Assembly (NCBI GenBank): GCA_003550325.1
Contig: QKWP01000774.1
Coordinates: 158,678-222,677, forward strand
Reading direction: 5' to 3'
DNA length: 64,000 nt
Source of the DNA: Gigaspora rosea
Lineage: Eukaryota; Glomeromycota; Glomeromycetes; Diversisporales; Gigasporaceae
The notes under the pieces are model-generated. The model did no database searches. It was not told where the DNA came from and worked only from the letters and a program-made list of their open reading frames with translations. Below are positions 56,990 through 64,000 of this stretch, in pieces (within the stretch, counting starts at the first letter, position 1; each line of letters starts with the position of its first letter). The translations under genes were made by a program, and so were the position numbers.

Positions 56990-57385
56990 ACATAGAAGAT
57001 TTAGGAAACGAACTTCATGTTATAATCTTTAAAAACTTCTTTCACAACTATCCTGAACCTCCAACATGAGCCTTAAAAAATACTTTACGACAAAGAATCA
57101 AAGAAATAGAAGATAAACTCGATCATTTAGGAGAAACAAGAACTCAAAAGTCCAAAAAGAAACAAAAATTTCAGGGTATACCATACTTCGACTAGAAGAA
57201 GAAGAATACCGAGTAACTATTACAAGAGAAGAGATAACAAAAGCACTAGTATATAGTATAGTAGCAAATCTACCGCATATAGGTAAATTTCTGAAAGCAA
57301 TAAGGAAATCAAGATACCACATTAAACGTTGGATATCTCTAACAAACTGTGAATACCAAGAACAACTTATAAGAAATCTATAATG
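56986..57385 (+). pseudogene. ORF J, unit 2
   Basis: The start is ATA instead of ATG. The first third is in a better frame than unit 1, with a TGA at about 57,068 where unit 1 has CGA. It ends in TAATG with the Gag start at 57,383. Confidence 0.5.
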
Positions 57386-58846
57386 GCAACACCATTCAAA
57401 TTACAAAAACTAATAGAATTGGAAAACCTAATACCAGAATATGATGGAACAATTGTAAAATATATAGAATGGAGAGATACTGTAGAAAGAGCCTTTACCA
57501 TAAAAGAACTAACTACATTAATGATATTCGGAAGATACTCAGGAAACCCTGATGATGGATATGTATGTGTGGAAAAAGGACACTACGGAACTAGAGATGC
57601 TGCCAACCATTCTCAAGCAGAATCTGTAGTAAACCTTAATCGACAAGTATTCGCAATAATAGCAACTAAACTCAAAGGAACAGCACTGTCAAAATATAAA
57701 ACAAGTGCAAAAAGAGCAAACTGTTGGTGGAGAGGAGATATTAATGATGATGCACCAACTATAAATGCCCTTAAAGACCGAACCAACTACCCTGTATCAC
57801 TAAATCAAACATATACCACTACCGGATAGCATGATACAGCAAAAGCATCAGCATTTAAAAATGGATTATCAACAGCTGTGAACACTGCACCAGCTGCAAC
57901 AATAGTACAAATAAGCTTTAGAGAAATATTAGATGAACAATTCATCACAGAAGCTGTACAGGAAACATACCAACAGCAATTCCTAAGATTTAAATTTATA
58001 CCAAACTGGAATGATGAAAATTCATATGATAAATACATGAATAAATTTGAAGAACTAAAAACGCTAGCAAATTACCAATATGCTACAAACTTCAAATCAG
58101 GACCATATACCAATTACAAAATGAGATTACCACCCAAAATGAAAGAAAGACTCACTTTCCTAGCAGGATTAGGAAATGTGCAAACTGAAACACAATTTTG
58201 GCAACAAACATCAGCTATATTCCATAGCCTTCAACAAAATAAAGTCGATCTAGGAAAAGCTCAAACGGACCTAAAAATCAACAGATTCATAAAAAATAAA
58301 AAACCAATAACCAAAAGCATCAAAATCAACAATATTAACACAAGTAATGATAAAGCTTTAACTGTAATGAACCTGGTCATTATGCCAGAAATTGCCCACT
58401 TAAAAGAAAAATCTTTCAACAGGATTAAAACTGAAAGAAACTCAAAAAGACAATACGTTCAAAAAGTAAAATACTGTAGCATTTGTGGAAACGAAAGACC
58501 CTACCATTCCAAGAACTGCCAAAGAAACAACAAATATAATTACAACAGAAAATTTGGAAAAGGACCTACTCCAATGGCATTTAGAATAAAAACCAATAAC
58601 TACGGAAATAATAAAGGAAGAAACTATAATAAATCTTCAAATAAAAACTTCAAAGGAAATAATAAATCCTTCAACAAAAGAAGACTCCATAACATAAATG
58701 AAGAGAAATTTAAAACTCAAAACTTCAAAGGAAATAGACGAAGTAATGTCAACCATTTGGATTTCATTGAAGAAAATGAAAAAGACTACGAAGAAGAATA
58801 TGAATACTACTTTGAAGAAAACCTGAAAAAATCCGTAATGTTATAA
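57383..58846 (+). pseudogene. gag: Gag-like protein, unit 2
   Basis: 487 codons in one frame with a single nonsense codon (TAG 57,827-57,829, TGG in unit 1). Two small deletions (one and five bases) around 58,355-58,410 shift the frame across the CCHC knuckle and then restore it, so the knuckle itself is lost while the rest is open. This copy defines the length and order of the Gag domains. Confidence 0.75.
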
Positions 58847-58854
58847 CCACTAAA

Positions 58855-61800
58855 GATATCAGAAATAAAAAGAATTATTTCTAAAAGGGAGCTCGCCTTT
58901 TACTCGAGAACCACTCCTATATCAATCTACAAAAGGCTGTAGAAGAGAGAATTATAGTTATATAAATAATATTAAAGAACAAATATCTATCAATAATATT
59001 CAATGTATTAACCCAAACATTAATAAAGGAACAAAAGATATTTATAACAAATTCACTGCCACTAAGTTATCAAATGCAATGATTGAAAAAGCAAAAACAA
59101 AAGAAGAGTATGAATAACTTCTTAAAGAATATGAGTTTCCAAAAGAAACAATCTGGTTAAACAATAACCAAAAGGGCAAAAAACAGTATTTATTCTTGGT
59201 ATTAATGAACAAACAACCAATACTAACACTACTGGATGAAGGAGCAAGTACAAATGTAATAGGGAATCATATTGCCAAACAATGGAATCTCTTAGACAAA
59301 ATAGAAAATCCTAAAATATCAAAAGCAATCGGTCCTGGAAATACAAACATTCCAATATTAGGAAAGATAATGGTAACATTCCAAGTTGAACACTACAAAA
59401 TACCATTAAAAGTAACAATTATCAAAGGAAACCAAGCATACTTATTATTATCAGAAGTAGCCCAGGCAAAATTAGGAATAACTAAAGATAGAAAGTATCA
59501 AATTGCACGAATAAATGGCATACCAATATCATAGCTAGACGTGTCTCTGAACCAATTACAAGGTTTTACAAGATTGTTTAATAATCTTGTGGCAGACAAA
59601 CCTTCTCGGACCTTGAAGAATAACACAGAGTCTCAGGTACCCAGTGATAACACCAATCAACTAAAAGAATTTGGTCAATCCGGCACAAAAATCACATCAA
59701 ATCACCCGCTCGAAAGACTTGAGGTACCACCCTTAATGAGAAAAAACAAACCTGCCACAAGCGCTCAACATGATCACAAAAATCACGAACCTAACCACAA
59801 TCAATCACCCGTCATTGGCCATGACCAAGATATAATAATATCTAAAATTTAAAGGTGTTGGTTGCTTTCACAAGTTCCAGTCACCCAACGTGTGTCTAAA
59901 AACAACACGACCACAACCACAGGAGAATCACGTGACAACTCTAAACAAAATGAAAACCAAAAAGAGTTGGTCGCCATTCGTCAAACTCATGGCGCCCAAC
60001 GTGCATCAACCAACAACCATGATAGACAATGCACATTACAAAACTCTAATCATGATAAGTCAAGTATAATGACTATCAATGAATTAGAAAAGGAAATTGA
60101 ACAATATGTCAAAAGCACGGACTAATGGAGTGCGGAAAAACATAATCAACAGACTACAGTACAAATCAATACAATAAAGCCTACAAAGAAATATTCTGTT
60201 CATAAAGAACAAAAGGATATACGAGAAAAAACTACTGATGATTTAAAAGAAAACTGGGTAAACCAAAAATATAACAGAAAGTTGCACGAATACTTTACAA
60301 ACAAACTACTATCTGAAGATTTTAACAAATGTGTTAAAAAATTAAAGAAACAAACACTAAGAAAATATGCAAAAGATGAAATCGAAGATATCGATAATGA
60401 ACGAAAGAAATGGGTAAAAGATAGAGAGGAAGAATCTCTCAAAGAAATCACAAACAGTGAAAATATCCTTATACCATATGGAATGCAATTTGAGAATCCT
60501 GAAATAAATGACTTAGCCACTCAATTACAAGGCATAGCTCTAAATGTACATAGATAACAACCACAAAATAAGGAGCAACAAAAATTAAAAGATATACTAA
60601 TTGACGATGTCAATGATACATTGGAACAATTTGAAAAAGTGGTATTTCCAAATTATGCTAAACTAGAAAATCAAACAAGAAGCTAAAAAAACTAAAAAAA
60701 AAAGCCAAAGAAAGCAAAAAGACTCCTGAAAATTCAACAGGAAAAGCAGGAGGATCAAACAAAACAAAGCCTCCAAGCCCAAAAATGGGAACAATAATCA
60801 AGCAAAGATTATCTGATTGGGAGCAAGAAATTAAAAAAGCTAAAGACTTTGAAGATCCAAGAATACCTAAACAATTTGAATTCCTTAAAGACAGATTAAA
60901 TCAAATTGAAAATAGGTATAACTATACTGCTTCAATGACTGAAGAACAATTAGAAGACCATCTCAAGGAAATAGAAACAACAATAAAGTACAAGTACCAC
61001 AAAATACTGAAACGAAAAGAGAAACGACATATAGATATCTTAAAGGATTGTCAGATACAAATGATCTAACAATCTATAAACAAAGAAAAAGGATCAAAGA
61101 ACTCGAAGAAGAGTATGAGAAGGATATGAGTTCTGCATTAACTATGACAAATGAACAATTTGCAAAATTAACTGCGTGGGATCAAAGAAATGTACTAGAT
61201 GAATTAGTACAAGGAGCAGCTTATTCTAAAAATGAAGCAATTAGACAACAAAACCATAATAATCATATGGAATTAATAAGAGAACAAGCAGAACTAACGG
61301 GAGAAATGATAACAGAACAATTAGAAACTGCTAAAGAACAACAAATAAGAAAACAGATTAGTAAACAAAGATCTAAACTAAAGAAACCAGAAAAATTAAA
61401 TTTACCAGAAAAAATGTATAGAGAAACCTATACAACAGATCATCCTTTCCAAGATAAAGATGAAAAGGATGATGATGAAGAATCTGTAAAATCAAATGAA
61501 ACTACTGATTCTCAAAGTCCGAATTAGAAAAATAAACTTATTAAAGGGTTAACCTCATCAATAAGTTTTAGATTTCCAACAGGATGGACAGGTGGATTAA
61601 AACAAAAAGAACAGCCACCACATAGTCCAAGTAAACCATCAAGCTTAAGAAACTCTATAGACATAGCTCAAGATGAGTTAGAAGAGATACTTAAACCATC
61701 ACCAAGAACGCAATTGGAACCAGAACAAACATTATCAATACCACCACAAAGACCTAAAATCCAAAGAAAAATCTTACCACAAAGATCTTATTCACCACTA

Positions 61801-63589
61801 TCCAGTGATCTATTACGAAAAAGAACATACTCACCTATACCTAATGAACAATTAGAACAAAAGAAGTTCAGAGAGCATACACCAACTCCATCACCACCTG
61901 AACAAGGACCATCCAAAATACGTGAAGTACCATTATCACATGATGAGATCACACAACAACTTCTATCACCTGAATTTTGGGAAGATGCAAAAATACCCAA
62001 AATGCCACGATATAATCCTAAAGTTACAACAAAAAGTAACTTTGATAGCGAAGAATATATGCCTATACAAAATACATTTAGAGGACAAACATATACAAAA
62101 TATGTAAAACTTTCTCTAGAAAAAGAACTTCCATCATTCTTTGATAAAAATAATGATGAGACAGTAAAGACAGAAGAGAATAAAGGATTTAGATTATCTT
62201 CTTCTGAAGAAGATGAAAAACGACACGAAAAGAAGAATCTGATAATGAATCAGAAGAAACAAACCTACATATAAGGCTAAACCATATACACCCTTATATA
62301 AGAAGAAAAATAGTACCCACCATCATTAAAGACAAAAAGAGGGATGATGCTATATACAGTGCCCAAAATGTTGTAATACCTAAACAATATGCAATGTCTA
62401 TAATGATAAGAAAGCAAATAAAAGATGGATATATTGGCACACCAGAATATCTTGCAAAACAAAAAATAGCAATAGAACCTGGTATAATCAATGACAATCA
62501 TATAATTATAGTCAATTATTCAGACAAGAATGTCCAAATAAGTAAAGATCAGCATATAGGAAATGTGGTAATAATAGAAAAACACCAAAAATTTTTTCTA
62601 ATAAAGAAATAGAAATTAACTGGAAAGATCCTAAAATAGCTGTACAAAAGCGTATTGAAGAAATAAAAGAACAATGTGGACAAATTGTATGGAAACAAAT
62701 TTGTGATATTATAACAAAATATATTGACGTATTTAGAAGAAAAGAAGAACTTGGAACAAATGTTAATGACAAAGTCATTCCTAAAATTAAATTGGAATTG
62801 AACAAAGAAGAGAAAGATATATCTGAAAGGGATAAAAGACAATAAGTCAGAAAGTATTCTGAGGATGAATTAAAAATAATAAAGAAATTATTGGATGAAT
62901 TAAAAGAAAATAATATCGTTAAACAGGAATTTAGCGATTGGGGAAGTAATGTATTGGTAATAACCAAGAAAGATGGAACTAAGAAAATAGCAATGGATTA
63001 TAGAAATCTAAACAAACATTTGAAACAATTCACAGAACCATTACCTGATATACATCAGATGTTACAAAAAATAGCTGCTCATAAGCTATATACAACAATG
63101 GATTTAAAATCCGCATACTGGCAACTAAAAATGCATGAAGATTCACATAAATATACTGCTAGTATATTTGAAAAATATGGAACATATATATGGAATAACC
63201 TACCGTTTGGAATAAGCACGGCACCCGCCTATCTCATTAATGCTGTTAATAAGCTATTATCAGACTTTGATTGGATTCTACTCTATATGGATGATTTAAC
63301 CATAGTAGCTGATAATATAGAACAGATGAGAGATAGACTAACGAGGACGTTAGAATGCTTAAAAAAGGTGGCCCTGAGACTTAAATATTCTAAATGTGAA
63401 TTCTGTGTCAATAAGACAACTAAATTAAATCATGAAGTAGAATATGGAAAAATATGGAAAAATACTATGAAAGCTAAAGAAGTAGATAAATTTGTAACTC
63501 CAAAAACTAAAAAGGAACTACAAGGGTTCCTAGGATTTATGAATTACTTCGACCATATATCTACGACTTTGCAAAAATAGCAGATCCGT
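58855..63589 (+). pseudogene. pol: Pol polyprotein, unit 2 (3' truncated)
   Basis: N-terminal extension and protease (59,196-59,534 in one frame; active site LTLLDEGASTNVIG, again DEGAS), linker with an exact TGGCGCCCAACGTG at 59,990-60,003, no endonuclease IV-like domain (frame runs KKLKKQ into TLRKYAKDE near 60,356), coiled-coil and Pro-rich linkers (to about 62,270), dUTPase-like segment (62,340-62,580) and RT (62,700-63,589) with YMDD. TAA at 62,843-62,845 lies before the RT fingers. The sequence ends at the LTR insertion, inside the connection to RNase H. Confidence 0.8.
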
Positions 63590-64000
63590 TGTTAGACCTG
63601 TAAAAACGTATGAAACGTATAACGACGATAACTCTTGACCCCGTGATCCGATTTTAACGAAACTACCACTATCGTGACCGCCTCGATGAGACCTTTCGAA
63701 TGGTACCAAAATCATCTCGATTGGACCGTTCTAGCTCATCCTAGTCAAAACTGAATGATTGGTCTTTACAAAACGTCCTACTGCGCCAAATCTTATTGGT
63801 CGATCAATACTGCGCCACCCGTGACACTGAAATATCGGACATTTCGAGTAATCCTAGACATTTCAGTTAATCACAGATATGTCTGACATTTTAGACATAT
63901 TGGACATTTTGGACATAACAGTTTTGACAGATATAATTAACATATCTAATATAGCTAATATTTAGGATATATGTGTTATATTTATTATATTCATTATATT
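63590..64000. mobile_element. LTR of a second retrotransposon, cut by window end
   Basis: Starts TGTTAGACCTGTAAAA exactly where unit 2 diverges from unit 1 (after GCAGATCCGT). It shares with the solo LTR at 34,538 the TGTT start, the ATAACTCT segment, the CTCGATGAGAC palindrome (near 63,682), GAATGGTA and the CTACTGCGCCAAA box. The right end and any internal part lie outside the window. Confidence 0.75.

Larger units (their letters stand above)
53128..63589 (+). mobile_element. Giant retroelement, unit 2 (interrupted)
   Basis: Colinear with unit 1 from its first shared base to within the RT-RNase H connection, with frequent point differences and small indels. Differences of note: no solo LTR, an 893-bp deletion of the endonuclease IV-like domain, and interruption at 63,590 by an LTR. 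The remaining genes of the unit would lie beyond the window if the interruption is a simple insertion. Confidence 0.85.

Noticed and set aside
1..64000. CRISPR array, bacterial operon or rRNA genes
   Set aside because: No regularly spaced identical repeats with unique spacers and no rRNA signatures. The operon-like junctions lie in a retroelement next to spliced eukaryotic genes.

Overview
The window looks like nuclear DNA of a fungus, most likely an arbuscular mycorrhizal fungus (Glomeromycotina, Rhizophagus-like). The DNA is very AT-rich and gene-poor, and it is full of short inverted-repeat elements. Host genes carry short GT-AG introns. There are three copies of a microsomal cytochrome P450 gene, an IS1595/ISXO2-like transposase, and decayed multi-exon genes of the kind that are numerous in these fungi. 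The assignment is inference from gene content; no marker gene is present.

Layout. Positions 1-31,700 are mostly AT-rich non-coding DNA with MITEs, hairpins and satellite-like tracts. They also hold two decayed P450 copies (5.6-7.3 kb and 11.9-13.6 kb), a decayed seven-exon coiled-coil gene (20.05-22.31 kb) and a decayed multi-exon transposase-like gene (23.85-26.55 kb), all shown by protein-level reading across frameshifts. The best P450 copy (31,751-33,536, minus) has one clean intron and all family motifs, with a single nonsense codon.

From about 33,765 to 63,589 lies the main find: a large retroelement present as two head-to-tail units. Unit 1 is about 19.35 kb (about 18.65 kb without a 703-bp solo LTR nested in it). 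Unit 2 is cut off at 63,590 by an LTR of the same family as that solo LTR. Each unit has a leader of about 1.45 kb, then ten small ORFs, several of them membrane proteins. These ORFs abut or overlap at ATGA, TAATG and TGAATG junctions. Next come a CCHC-finger Gag and a Pol region (aspartic protease, endonuclease IV-like domain, reverse transcriptase, RNase H). Unit 1 continues with a minus-strand, spliced, Cys-rich gene whose stop overlaps the Pol stop, an ISXO2-like transposase, a second zinc-knuckle gene pair, a charged protein, and a deoxynucleoside kinase-Nudix fusion. No retroviral-type integrase was seen. Both copies are decayed by nonsense changes and small indels, but the lesions differ, so each copy shows the reading frame the other has lost.

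How the parts may work together (inference): Gag and Pol give a reverse-transcribing replication core. Endonuclease IV, dNK and Nudix would supply DNA repair and nucleotide-pool functions more familiar from large DNA viruses. The membrane proteins could form an envelope or act on host membranes. Tandem head-to-tail copies, no integrase and tightly packed ORFs recall pararetroviruses, but the unit is more than twice their usual size and its extra genes do not fit any family known to me.
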